A stretch of 64,000 bases of DNA. Origin: Caulobacter radicis (GTDB taxonomy: Bacteria > Pseudomonadota > Alphaproteobacteria > Caulobacterales > Caulobacteraceae). The translations under genes were made by a program, and so were the position numbers. The stretch covers positions 1 through 64,000 of the forward strand of contig NZ_QDKO01000019.1 of NCBI RefSeq assembly GCF_003094615.1. Reading direction: 5' to 3'. Below the pieces are notes generated by a model. That model had not been told where the DNA came from, did not search any database, and saw only the letters and a list, made by a program, of their open reading frames with translations. Within the stretch, counting starts at the first letter, position 1, and each line of letters begins with the position of its first letter. Below are positions 53,848 through 61,345 of the stretch, in pieces.

Positions 53848-55119
53848 CTAGTGGGCCATGTCCGGCGCGCCGCCGCCTTGGCCGGTCTGGAACAGCCTGC
53901 CCTTCTCGGTGACCAGCACGGCGATCAGGCCGGCCAGGCCGAAGCCGAAGAAGCCCAGGGTCAGCGGGCCGACGGTGCCGTCGAACAGCTGCCCGATCAG
54001 GAAGCCGCCCAGGGCCCCGCCGATGGTGGTCACGAAGCCCTGCAGCGAAGCGGCCGCGCCGGCGATGTGGCCCAGCGGCTCCATGGCGATGGCTCCGAAA
54101 TTCGACATGACGAGGCCAAAGCAGAACATCATGCCGCCTTGCAGCAGGGCGAAGGTCCACACCGTTTCGTGCTGGGTGTGGGCGACGACGGCGTGCACGC
54201 CGGCGAAGGCGATGAAGCCCAGCAGGGCGGCGTGCGAGACCTTGCGCATGCCCAGGCGCTCGACGATGCGGGCGTTGACCAGCGAGGCCAGGGCGATGCC
54301 GCCGGCTATGCCGGCGAAGATCAGGGTGAACCACTCGCCCGCGCCCAGGGCGTCGACGAACACCTGCTGGGCCGAGTTGATGAAGCCGAAGAGGCCCGCC
54401 AGCACCAGGGTGGCGGCGATGGTGTAGCCCATGGCCACCCGGTCGGTCAGGGCCGTGCGGAACGCGCCCAGGATCGCGCCGGGCGAGATCGGGGTGCGGT
54501 CTTCGGGGTGCAGGGTCTCGGGCAGCTTCAGGGCGGTCCAGGCGATCACGGCGGCGCCGAACACGGCCATGACGCCGAAGATCCAGCGCCAGGGGGCGAC
54601 CAGCACGATGGCCTGGCCGATCGACGGGGCGACGATCGGCACGGCCAGGAAGACGATGAACGACAGCGACATGACCTGGGCCATGCGGCGGCCCGAATAG
54701 CAGTCGCGGACGATGGAGACGGCCAGCACCCGCGTCGCCGCCGCGCCGACCCCGGTCAGGGCCCGGGCGACCAGCAGCATCTCGAACGAGGTGGTCAGCG
54801 CGCAGGCCAGGCTGAAGAGCACGTAGAGGGCCAGGCCCGCCAGCAGCACCGGCTTGCGCCCGTAGCGGTCGGCCAGCGAGCCATAGGCGATCTGGGCCGC
54901 GCCGAAGCCCAGCAGATAGGCGGTGATCACCCATTGGCGCTGGTTGTCGGCGGTAAGGCCGAGGCTGGCGCTGATCTGCGGCAGGGCCGGCAGCATGGAG
55001 TCGATGGCCAGGGCGTTGGTGGCCATCATCGCCGCGATCAGGGCGACGAACTGGGCGAAGCCCATGCCGGCGTGCGGCGAGGCCTGCTGCTGTGTGGTCT
55101 GCTGGATGTCCCTGGGCAT
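53848..55119 (-). CDS. MFS drug transporter, Bcr/CflA family
   Basis: A 423-residue, 12-TM exporter. The N-terminal ATNALAIDSMLPALPQI (with the acidic residue in TM1), GSLADRYGRKPVLLAG loop and RALTGVGAAATRVLAVSIVRD motif are diagnostic of Bcr/CflA drug:H+ antiporters. The conserved LGFGAAQ and APSIGQAIV stretches agree. ATG 55119 is taken because the family N-terminus begins there. Substrate unknown. Confidence 0.93.
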   Translation of the reverse strand: MPRDIQQTTQQQASPHAGMGFAQFVALIAAMMATNALAIDSMLPALPQISASLGLTADNQRQWVITAYLLGFGAAQIAYGSLADRYGRKPVLLAGLALYVLFSLACALTTSFEMLLVARALTGVGAAATRVLAVSIVRDCYSGRRMAQVMSLSFIVFLAVPIVAPSIGQAIVLVAPWRWIFGVMAVFGAAVIAWTALKLPETLHPEDRTPISPGAILGAFRTALTDRVAMGYTIAATLVLAGLFGFINSAQQVFVDALGAGEWFTLIFAGIAGGIALASLVNARIVERLGMRKVSHAALLGFIAFAGVHAVVAHTQHETVWTFALLQGGMMFCFGLVMSNFGAIAMEPLGHIAGAAASLQGFVTTIGGALGGFLIGQLFDGTVGPLTLGFFGFGLAGLIAVLVTEKGRLFQTGQGGGAPDMAH

Positions 55120-55225
55120 GACGCGCTCTTTCTTCGGCCGTGGACGCGCGAGGCGCCGGCCGGCGCGAAACGCAACGCGCGGCATATAGGCCGACGAGAC
55201 CCGCGCGCCAACCGCGCGGGCTCGC

Positions 55226-56110
55226 CTACTGGGCCATCTGGAACTGGATGCTCACCGTCTGGCCCTCGCCGACGCGCGAGGCGCCTTCCTGCGACTGGCC
55301 GACGCTGGCCACCCGCAGCAGGGGCTGCGAACCGGGCTGGCCGGCCGGGGCGTTGCGCAGGGCGCCGAGCACCGGCTGGGCGGCGGTCAGGGCCTGGTGG
55401 AAGGCCGCCGAGCGCGCCAATGACAGGGCCGCGGCCTTCTGGCCCTCGGCGGTGAAGGCGTCGAGATTGGTCTGGCTGATCACGTTGACCAGGGCCAGCT
55501 TGGCCTCGCCTTCGGGGCAGGTGGTCGACGTCGCGCCGCCATAGGAAAGGCACGGCAGGCGCCTGGCCAGCGAGGCGGCGACCTCGCCCGCGATCTTGCG
55601 GCCCCCCGCCGACAGGGTCGACGAGCCGGGCTCGAACAGCACATCGGCCGAGAACGACAGGGCGCCGCCCGAGCTGTCGCCCACCAGGGGCGCGCCGGCG
55701 TCGCGCAGATCGGCGTCGAGGAAGCCCATCAGCGTCTTCTGGGCGTCGGAGGCGGCGATGGCCAGGCCCGAGGTCTTGGTCGGCGGCGCGTAGGAGAAGC
55801 AGCGGCGATCGCTTCCGGCGCCGCCGATCACCGTCTCGGGCACGCACAGCACGCGGGCCTTCTCGTCGATCTCGACGGTGACGTCGCGGGGCGTCAGGGC
55901 CGTGGCCGTCTGCAGCAGCGCGGCGGTCTCCGGATGCCTGGCCTCGGTCAGGGCCTTGGTCGACTGCCGAAATTGCAGGGCGAAATAGCTCAGCATGATG
56001 ATGAAGATGAAGATCACCCCCACCATCATGTCGGTCATCGAGACGTAGTAGCTTTCGCCTTCCTCGAGGTCGGGCGTTCGGCGCCGGCGGGCGCGGGCCA
56101 GGCCCGCCAT
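55226..56110 (-). CDS. MotB/OmpA-like stator subunit
   Basis: A 294-residue protein with one N-terminal TM (~25-48) preceded by a SMTDMMVG segment. The Asp there sits where MotB/ExbD/ZorB proteins carry the proton-accepting residue. A periplasmic linker leads to an OmpA-like region with a FEPGSSTLSAGGRKIAGEV motif; this part diverges from standard peptidoglycan-binding OmpA. It starts at the stop of the MotA-like gene (TGATG). Partner and machine are unknown. Confidence 0.82.
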   Translation of the reverse strand: MAGLARARRRRTPDLEEGESYYVSMTDMMVGVIFIFIIMLSYFALQFRQSTKALTEARHPETAALLQTATALTPRDVTVEIDEKARVLCVPETVIGGAGSDRRCFSYAPPTKTSGLAIAASDAQKTLMGFLDADLRDAGAPLVGDSSGGALSFSADVLFEPGSSTLSAGGRKIAGEVAASLARRLPCLSYGGATSTTCPEGEAKLALVNVISQTNLDAFTAEGQKAAALSLARSAAFHQALTAAQPVLGALRNAPAGQPGSQPLLRVASVGQSQEGASRVGEGQTVSIQFQMAQ

Positions 56111-56883
56111 CAGGCCAGGCTCGGCGCGGCCGGGACCTGGCGCGGGTGCGCGCCGGCGCCAAGGGCGGCCTCGATGCGCGACAGCACCGCCAGCTGCTCG
56201 AGCATCACCTTTTCGGGCGGGGCGAAGCGCACGCAGCCGTCAAGCAGGGCGAAGAAGTGAGCTTCCAGCGCCTCGATGGCCTGGCGACGGCGGCGCGCGA
56301 CCAGGCGCAGGACGATCGAGCCCAGCACGCCGGCGATCGAGGTCCAGAACTTGGTGGCGGCCACGGCCAGGAGGCCCATAAGCGCCGTCTGCATGCCCGC
56401 GCCGCCCTGGCGCTGCATGGCGTCGACCGCCTCGGTCAGGGCCGCGACGATGCCCATGAAGGTGATGACCAGGCCGATGGCGACCAGCAGGTTGGCCCAC
56501 CATTCCAGGGTGCGGGCCGGACCATCGGCATGTTCGAAGGCGTCGACCGCGTGGATCGACGAGGCCAGGCGCCCGTCGCCGGTTTCGGCCAGCTGGCCGC
56601 GATAGGCGGCCCAGCCCAGTTCGAGGGTGGGATAGGCCGCGCCGCCCAGGCGCTTGTCGAGGGTGGCGAAGGCCTCGGCGAAGGCCTTCTGCTGGTCTTG
56701 TCCGCGCAGTTCCGACAGCAGGTCGGCGCGGCGGCGGAGGTCTTCCTTCAGGGGGGCGAACTCGAAATGGCCGGACTGGAAGATCAGGCCGATGGCCAGC
56801 GCCAGGATGGCGCCGGCCATGATCAGGGCCGCGCTGGGCGCGCTAAAGACCGAGACGACGAAGCTGGTGACCGGATCGTGCAT
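56110..56883 (-). CDS. MotA/TolQ/ExbB/ZorA-like proton-channel subunit
   Basis: A 257-residue membrane protein with TM helices at ~14-34, ~130-150 and ~163-192. The TolQ/ExbB-type helix pair holds WWANLLVAIGLVITFMGIVAAL and MQTALMGLLAVAATKFWTSI. The order and MotB-like partner match the 5:2 stator family (MotAB, ExbBD, TolQR, ZorAB). It lacks the MotA-specific rotor-contact region. No flagellar, Tol or Zorya effector genes lie nearby. Confidence 0.82.
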   Translation of the reverse strand: MHDPVTSFVVSVFSAPSAALIMAGAILALAIGLIFQSGHFEFAPLKEDLRRRADLLSELRGQDQQKAFAEAFATLDKRLGGAAYPTLELGWAAYRGQLAETGDGRLASSIHAVDAFEHADGPARTLEWWANLLVAIGLVITFMGIVAALTEAVDAMQRQGGAGMQTALMGLLAVAATKFWTSIAGVLGSIVLRLVARRRRQAIEALEAHFFALLDGCVRFAPPEKVMLEQLAVLSRIEAALGAGAHPRQVPAAPSLA

Positions 56884-56950
56884 GCGGGCCTTCTGGCAGG
56901 GAGTAGTGCGGCGCACAATGCTAGAAGTTGAGGCCTCAATGAGGCGCAGC

Positions 56951-58111
56951 TCAGCCGTTGAAGCCCCGGATCGCCTCGATGATCACCGCCTGGTCGGCCT
57001 CCGGAAGGTAGGGATGCATCGGCAGGGCCAGCACCGTCTCGGCCTTGGCCTCGGTGACCGGCAGGCCGCCCGCGCCGCGCGGGAAGGCCGCGTAGGGCGC
57101 CTGCACGTGCATCGGGACGGGGTAGTAGACGGCGGTCGGCACGCCCTTGGTCTTCAGGTGGGCGGCCAGGCCGTCGCGGTTCTCGTGCTCGATGACGTAC
57201 TGGGCCCAGACCGAGACGCCGCCGTCGATGACCTTGGGCGTGGACAGCACCACGCCGGCCAGGCCTTCGGCGTAGCGGTCGGCCACCGCCTGGCGCAGCT
57301 CGATTTCCTCGGCGAAGATCGCCAGCTTCTCGATCAGGATCGCCGCCTGGATGGTGTCCAGCCGCGAGTTCATGCCGATGCGGGTGTTGAGGTACTTGGG
57401 GTCGTGGTCGAAGGTCTTGCCCTCGAGGTCGGGGCCGACCGCCTTGCCGTGGACGCGGTAGCTGTCCATCAGGTCCCAGAGCACCGGATCGTTGGTCAGC
57501 ACCGCGCCGCCGTCGCCGTAGCAGCCCAGCGGCTTGGCCGGGAAGAAGCTGGTGGTGGCCACGTCCGCCCAGCGCAGCGGATGCTGGCCGTGCAGGGTGC
57601 AGCCGAAGCCCTGGGCGCTGTCGGCGACCAGCTTGAGGCCTTCGCGCTCGCAGATGGCCTTGATGGCCGGATAGTCGGCCGGCTGGCCGAACAGGTCGAC
57701 GGCGATGACCACCTTCGGGGTCAGCTTGCCTTGCGCCTTCACGTCGGCGATGGCGGCTTCCAGCTTGGCGGGGTCGAGGTTGTAGGTGTCGGGCAGCACG
57801 TCGACGAACACCGGGGTGGCGTTGACCCACGGCACGACTTCCGGCGTCGCGGCGAAGGTGAAGGACGGGCAGAACACCGCGTCGCCCGGGCCCACGCCCC
57901 AGGCCATCAGCGGCAGGGCGATGGCGTCGGTGCCGTTGGCGCAGGACAACGCCTTCTGCGCCTGGCCGAAGGCGGCCAGCTGGGCTTCGAACTCGCGCAC
58001 CTGCGGGCCCATGACATAGGCGCCGCTGTCGAGGACGGCGGCGATCGCCGCGTCGATCTTGTCGCGGATCCGGCGCTGCTGCGCGGCGAGGTCGATGAAG
58101 GGCATGCTCAT
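56951..58111 (-). CDS. DegT/DnrJ/EryC1/StrS sugar aminotransferase
   Basis: A 386-residue PLP enzyme that transaminates nucleotide keto-sugars. The family signature appears as SCANGTDAIALPLMAWGVGPGD, VDLFGQPADY, DSAQGFG, the Schiff-base Lys in TTSFFPAKPLGCYGDGG, and NTRIGMNSRLDTIQAAIL. Products feed O-antigen or surface-glycan synthesis. No other glycan genes are adjacent. ATG 58111 is used; ATG 58105 is equally possible. Confidence 0.93.
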   Translation of the reverse strand: MSMPFIDLAAQQRRIRDKIDAAIAAVLDSGAYVMGPQVREFEAQLAAFGQAQKALSCANGTDAIALPLMAWGVGPGDAVFCPSFTFAATPEVVPWVNATPVFVDVLPDTYNLDPAKLEAAIADVKAQGKLTPKVVIAVDLFGQPADYPAIKAICEREGLKLVADSAQGFGCTLHGQHPLRWADVATTSFFPAKPLGCYGDGGAVLTNDPVLWDLMDSYRVHGKAVGPDLEGKTFDHDPKYLNTRIGMNSRLDTIQAAILIEKLAIFAEEIELRQAVADRYAEGLAGVVLSTPKVIDGGVSVWAQYVIEHENRDGLAAHLKTKGVPTAVYYPVPMHVQAPYAAFPRGAGGLPVTEAKAETVLALPMHPYLPEADQAVIIEAIRGFNG

Positions 58112-58210
58112 GGGCGCGGCTCTTAGAGTTCAAAGGCGGCGGTTTCGAGCCAATTGATGTAACCGACTGTTTCTCGGCTGTCTGTGCGGCCCCCTCCGGC
58201 CCGTCCTTCA

Positions 58211-58382
58211 AGATGCTCCCCCTGAAGGGGGAGCTGTCGCCCCCGGGTCCGGCCAAAGGCCGGCCCGAGGATAAACTCCGCCGGCTGAGGGGGAAGGGAC
58301 TGGAGTCGTTTGGGTCTCACCGACCTCATCAGACACTTCCCCCTCCGGCCCTTCGGGCCACCTCCCCCTTCAGGGGGAGGAT
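58211..58382. repeat. Intergenic palindromic repeat, CCTCCCC family, copy 3
   Basis: A compound element from CTCCCCCTGAAGGGGGAG to CCTCCCCCTTCAGGGGGAGG, with a CCGGCCAAAGGCCGG palindrome between. It is immediately followed by copy 4. Together they make up most of the ~480-base gap between the DegT gene and mscS. Confidence 0.75.
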
Positions 58383-58396
58383 CTTGGTCGGCGAAC

Positions 58397-58522
58397 CTCC
58401 CCCTCTGGGGGAGGCGGCCGAAGGCCGGTGGGGGGCGGTTTCAGCTTTCGAGGGGGTGGCCGGTTTCGTGGTCGCTCCCCCCACCGATCGCTGCGCGATC
58501 GCCTCCCCCACAGGGGGAGGAT
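58397..58522. repeat. Intergenic palindromic repeat, CCTCCCC family, copy 4
   Basis: Begins ACCTCCCCCTCTGGGGGAGG, contains GCGGCCGAAGGCCGGTGGGGGG and CCACCGATCGCTGCGCGATCG, and ends CCTCCCCCACAGGGGGAGG. It is almost the same as the element at 14798-14931. Confidence 0.8.
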
Positions 58523-58532
58523 CTTGCGGTTT

Positions 58533-58558
58533 GGAACGAACCTTGGCCGCCTGTCGTT
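58533..58558 (+). promoter_or_regulatory. Sigma-T promoter for mscS
   Basis: GGAAC (58533-58537), 17 bases, CGTT (58555-58558), 35 bases upstream of the mscS start codon and just past the repeat element. Confidence 0.82.
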
Positions 58559-58592
58559 GACCGGCCGGCGCGGGGGCGCCATCGAGAGTTTC

Positions 58593-59576
58593 ATGAGCAA
58601 GCCGACCATCGTGCCGCAAGACCTTTCCCTGCCGTCCATCGCCAACATCAAGGCCGACGAGACCATGTTCGGGCATTTCCTCGACTGGCTGGGCAAGATC
58701 GCCGTCAACCTGGTGGTGGCCGCGATCATCCTGGTGGTCACCTTCTGGGCGGCCGGCTGGCTGGCGGGCATGGCCAGGCGGGCGCTGGGCCGGGTGCACC
58801 GGACCAATCCCGATCCGACCCTGGAAAGCTTCGTCTCGTCGCTGGTGCGCTACGCCATCGTCGCCGTCGGCCTGGTGGCGGTGCTGCAGCAGCTGGGCGT
58901 GCAGGCGACCTCGATCATCGCCGTGCTGGGCGCGGCCTCGCTGGCCATCGGCCTGGCCTTGCAGGGCGCGCTGTCGAACGTGGCGGCCGGGGTGATGATC
59001 CTGCTGTTCCGCCCCTATCGCGTCGGCGACGTCATCGAGACGGCCACCCGCCAGGGCACGGTCAAGTCGCTGGACCTGCTGTTCACCGAGATCTCGACCC
59101 CCGACAACGTCAAGGTGATGATCCCCAACAGCAAGGTGTTCGGCGACGTCATCCTCAACTACTCGACCCACCGCACCCGCCGGGCCGACGTGCTGTTCAA
59201 GGTGCCGCTGAAGACCGACCTCGTGCTGGTGCTGCAGAAGATGCGCGAGCGGGCCGAGAACGATCCGCGCGTGCGCAAGGAGCCGGCGCCGATGATCGAG
59301 GTCACCGACCTGTCGGAGGTGTTCGCCCAGGCCGCCATCCGCGTCTGGACAGCCAAGGAGGACTTCGGTCCGGTCAAGACCGACCTGATGCTGGCCGCCC
59401 ACCTGTGGGCGGAGGACCCGACGCGGGAGCTGCCGCCCCCGCGCAAGTCGAACGCTCCGGACCCGTCGCCGTCGATGCCCGGCGACAAGGACCATCACCT
59501 GTTCAAGTTGAGAGCGCCGAGGAAAGGTCGGAAATCAGGTCCGAGCAGTCCTCAATCCCCACCGAAAGCCGGATGA
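58593..59576 (+). CDS. mscS: Small-conductance mechanosensitive channel MscS
   Basis: A 327-residue channel that opens at moderate membrane tension. TM1 lies at ~28-58 and TM2 at ~75-95. The pore helix TM3 has LGAASLAIGLALQGALSNVAAGVMILLFRPYRVGD, the family signature. The beta domain (DNVKVMIPNSKVFGDVI) and C-terminal vestibule follow, with a Pro/Ser/Lys-rich tail. A perfect sigma-T promoter precedes it. Its 3' end overlaps that of the convergent metB-type gene by 74 bases. Confidence 0.96.
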   Translation: MSKPTIVPQDLSLPSIANIKADETMFGHFLDWLGKIAVNLVVAAIILVVTFWAAGWLAGMARRALGRVHRTNPDPTLESFVSSLVRYAIVAVGLVAVLQQLGVQATSIIAVLGAASLAIGLALQGALSNVAAGVMILLFRPYRVGDVIETATRQGTVKSLDLLFTEISTPDNVKVMIPNSKVFGDVILNYSTHRTRRADVLFKVPLKTDLVLVLQKMRERAENDPRVRKEPAPMIEVTDLSEVFAQAAIRVWTAKEDFGPVKTDLMLAAHLWAEDPTRELPPPRKSNAPDPSPSMPGDKDHHLFKLRAPRKGRKSGPSSPQSPPKAG

Positions 59577-60678
59577 GGGTGTCGCTGATCCCCAGCGCCT
59601 TGCGCTGATCGGCGGGGATCGAGGCGTGGGTCATGATCGCCGGATGCTCGATCAGGCTCTCGACCCCGCCCAAACTCTCCGCCAACGTGAACAGGCGCGT
59701 GCGTTCCAGAACCCGTCGCGCCGTCGCCTCGTCGCCCTTCAGCTCGACCGAGATGATCCCGCCGAAGCCGCCGTGCATCTGGCGGCGGGCCAGGTCGTGC
59801 TGGGGGTGGCTTTCCAGGCCTGGATAGATGACCCGCTCGACGTCCTTGCGGGTGGCCAGCCACTGGGCGATCTCGAGCGCGCTGTCGCAGGCCCGCTGCA
59901 TGCGCAGGGCCAGGGTCTTGACCCCGCGCAGGGCCAGGAAGCTGTCGAACGGCCCCAGCACCGCGCCGACGGCGTTCTGCAGGAACTTCAGCTTGTCGAT
60001 CAGCTCGGGATTGTCGCCGACCACGGCCACGCCCGCGACCACGTCGGAGTGGCCGTTCAGGTACTTTGTGGCCGAGTGCATGACGATGTCGAAGCCCAGC
60101 TCCAGCGGGCGCTGCACGAAAGGGCTGGCGAAGGTGTTGTCGGCCACGGTGATCAGGCCGCGACGCTTGGCCAGGGCCGCGATGGTCTCCAGGTCGGCCA
60201 GGCGCAGCATCGGGTTGGTCGGGGTCTCGACCCAGATCATCTTCGTCTCGGGGCGGATCGCCGCCTCGATGGCCGAGACGTCGCCCATGTCGACGAAGCT
60301 GAACGACAGGCCCGCCGAGCGCTTGCGCACCTTGTCGAACAGCCGGAACGAGCCGCCGTAGAGATCGTCGCTGGCGATCACGTGGGCGCCGCTGTCGAGG
60401 ATCTCCAGGATCGTCGAGGCCGCCGCCAGGCCCGAGGCGAAGGCGAAGCCGGCGGTCCCGCTCTCGAGGTCGGCGATGGCCCGCTCGAAGGCGAAGCGGG
60501 TGGGGTTCTGGCTGCGGCTATATTCGAAGCCCTTGTGCTCGCCCGGGCTCGACTGGACATAGGTCGAGGTGGCGTAGATGGGCACCATGACGGCGCCGGT
60601 GGTCGGGTCGGGGAACTGGCCGCCGTGGATCGCGCGGGTGGCGAAGGCCAGGCGGTTCTTGCCGGGGATGTCGGTCAT
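59503..60678 (-). CDS. Cystathionine gamma-lyase / gamma-synthase family PLP enzyme
   Basis: A 391-residue Cys/Met-metabolism PLP enzyme with the family motifs TRAIHGGQFPDPTTGAV, YSRSQNPTRFAFERAIADLE, WVETPTNPMLRL, VADNTFASPFVQRPLELGFD, and the Schiff-base Lys in HSATKYLNGHSDVVAG. Sequence alone does not cleanly separate gamma-synthase from gamma-lyase. The cystathionine beta-synthase gene in the same operon argues for a gamma-lyase in reverse transsulfuration (methionine to cysteine). Confidence 0.93.
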   Translation of the reverse strand: MTDIPGKNRLAFATRAIHGGQFPDPTTGAVMVPIYATSTYVQSSPGEHKGFEYSRSQNPTRFAFERAIADLESGTAGFAFASGLAAASTILEILDSGAHVIASDDLYGGSFRLFDKVRKRSAGLSFSFVDMGDVSAIEAAIRPETKMIWVETPTNPMLRLADLETIAALAKRRGLITVADNTFASPFVQRPLELGFDIVMHSATKYLNGHSDVVAGVAVVGDNPELIDKLKFLQNAVGAVLGPFDSFLALRGVKTLALRMQRACDSALEIAQWLATRKDVERVIYPGLESHPQHDLARRQMHGGFGGIISVELKGDEATARRVLERTRLFTLAESLGGVESLIEHPAIMTHASIPADQRKALGISDTLIRLSVGIEDCSDLISDLSSALST

Positions 60679-60691
60679 GCGTGAAGGGCTT

Positions 60692-61021
60692 TCATGGGGC
60701 GCTGTCGTCGGCGGACGGCAGCGTGCTCAGAATTTCCGGTAAGTCCTGGGATCCATGCAGGATACGCATGATCACGGGTGGTCGGCGCTGGCAGTTGTAG
60801 ACGAGGACATAGGGAAAGCCGGGCAGGAGCGAGAACCGATAGGGCTCGGGCGCATGCTCAGGGCGGCTCGCGCCGGTCATGGGGAAGCTTCCCAGCAGGG
60901 CCAGCGCCTGCCTCAATTCCATCTGGAACCGGCGTGAAGCCTTCAGGCTGTCTCCGGCGATCCAGCTGGCCGCCGCCATCATGTCGCGGCGAGCCGTGGC
61001 TGACAGCGTGGCGGGAGGCAT
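60692..61021 (-). CDS. parE: ParE/RelE-family toxin of a type II toxin-antitoxin pair
   Basis: A 109-residue protein with the ParE/RelE fold pattern: an N-terminal LSATARRDMMAAASWIA helix, LRQALALLGSFPMTGASRPE, then YRFSLLPGFPYVLVYN and VIMRILHGSQDLPEIL. Gyrase poisoning is the usual ParE action. Its ATG directly abuts the antitoxin TAG. It lies inside the transsulfuration gene cluster. Confidence 0.87.
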   Translation of the reverse strand: MPPATLSATARRDMMAAASWIAGDSLKASRRFQMELRQALALLGSFPMTGASRPEHAPEPYRFSLLPGFPYVLVYNCQRRPPVIMRILHGSQDLPEILSTLPSADDSAP

Positions 61022-61285
61022 CTATTCGGCGGCGTGGGCTTCGGCGGCCTCGATGATGGCGTCCAGATCCGCCATGACCTCCTCGAGCGTGAACACCTCT
61101 CCCCGGTCGGCCTCGTCCTCGGCGTCCTTGAGCGACTGCAAGAAGGCCTGCCGTTTCTGCTCCTGGTGTTGCAGCAGGCGCAGGCTGGCCTCGACGACTT
61201 CGTTGACGTCGCCGAAACGCCCGTCCGCCACGCAATCCTCGGCGAACTTCTCCAAGGCGGGCGTCAGTTTCACCTGGATGGCCAT
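61022..61285 (-). CDS. parD: ParD-family antitoxin
   Basis: An 87-residue protein. The N-terminus (IQVKLTPALEKFAEDCVADGRFGDVNEVVEASLRLL) is a ribbon-helix-helix DNA-binding domain of the ParD type. The acidic C-terminal helix (EADRGEVFTLEEVMADLDAI) wraps the toxin. It is first in the parD-parE pair, and such proteins usually repress their own promoter. Confidence 0.88.
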   Translation of the reverse strand: MAIQVKLTPALEKFAEDCVADGRFGDVNEVVEASLRLLQHQEQKRQAFLQSLKDAEDEADRGEVFTLEEVMADLDAIIEAAEAHAAE

Positions 61286-61345
61286 GCGACCCTCGTCTCG
61301 ATTTCGCTCACAGCATGCCTCCGTGAGAACGTTTCCGCAACGCCC

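Noticed and set aside
55226..56883. A Zorya anti-phage system
   Set aside because: Only ZorA/ZorB-like proteins are present. No ZorC, ZorD or ZorE-type gene is in the flanks, so it is reported only as an orphan stator pair.
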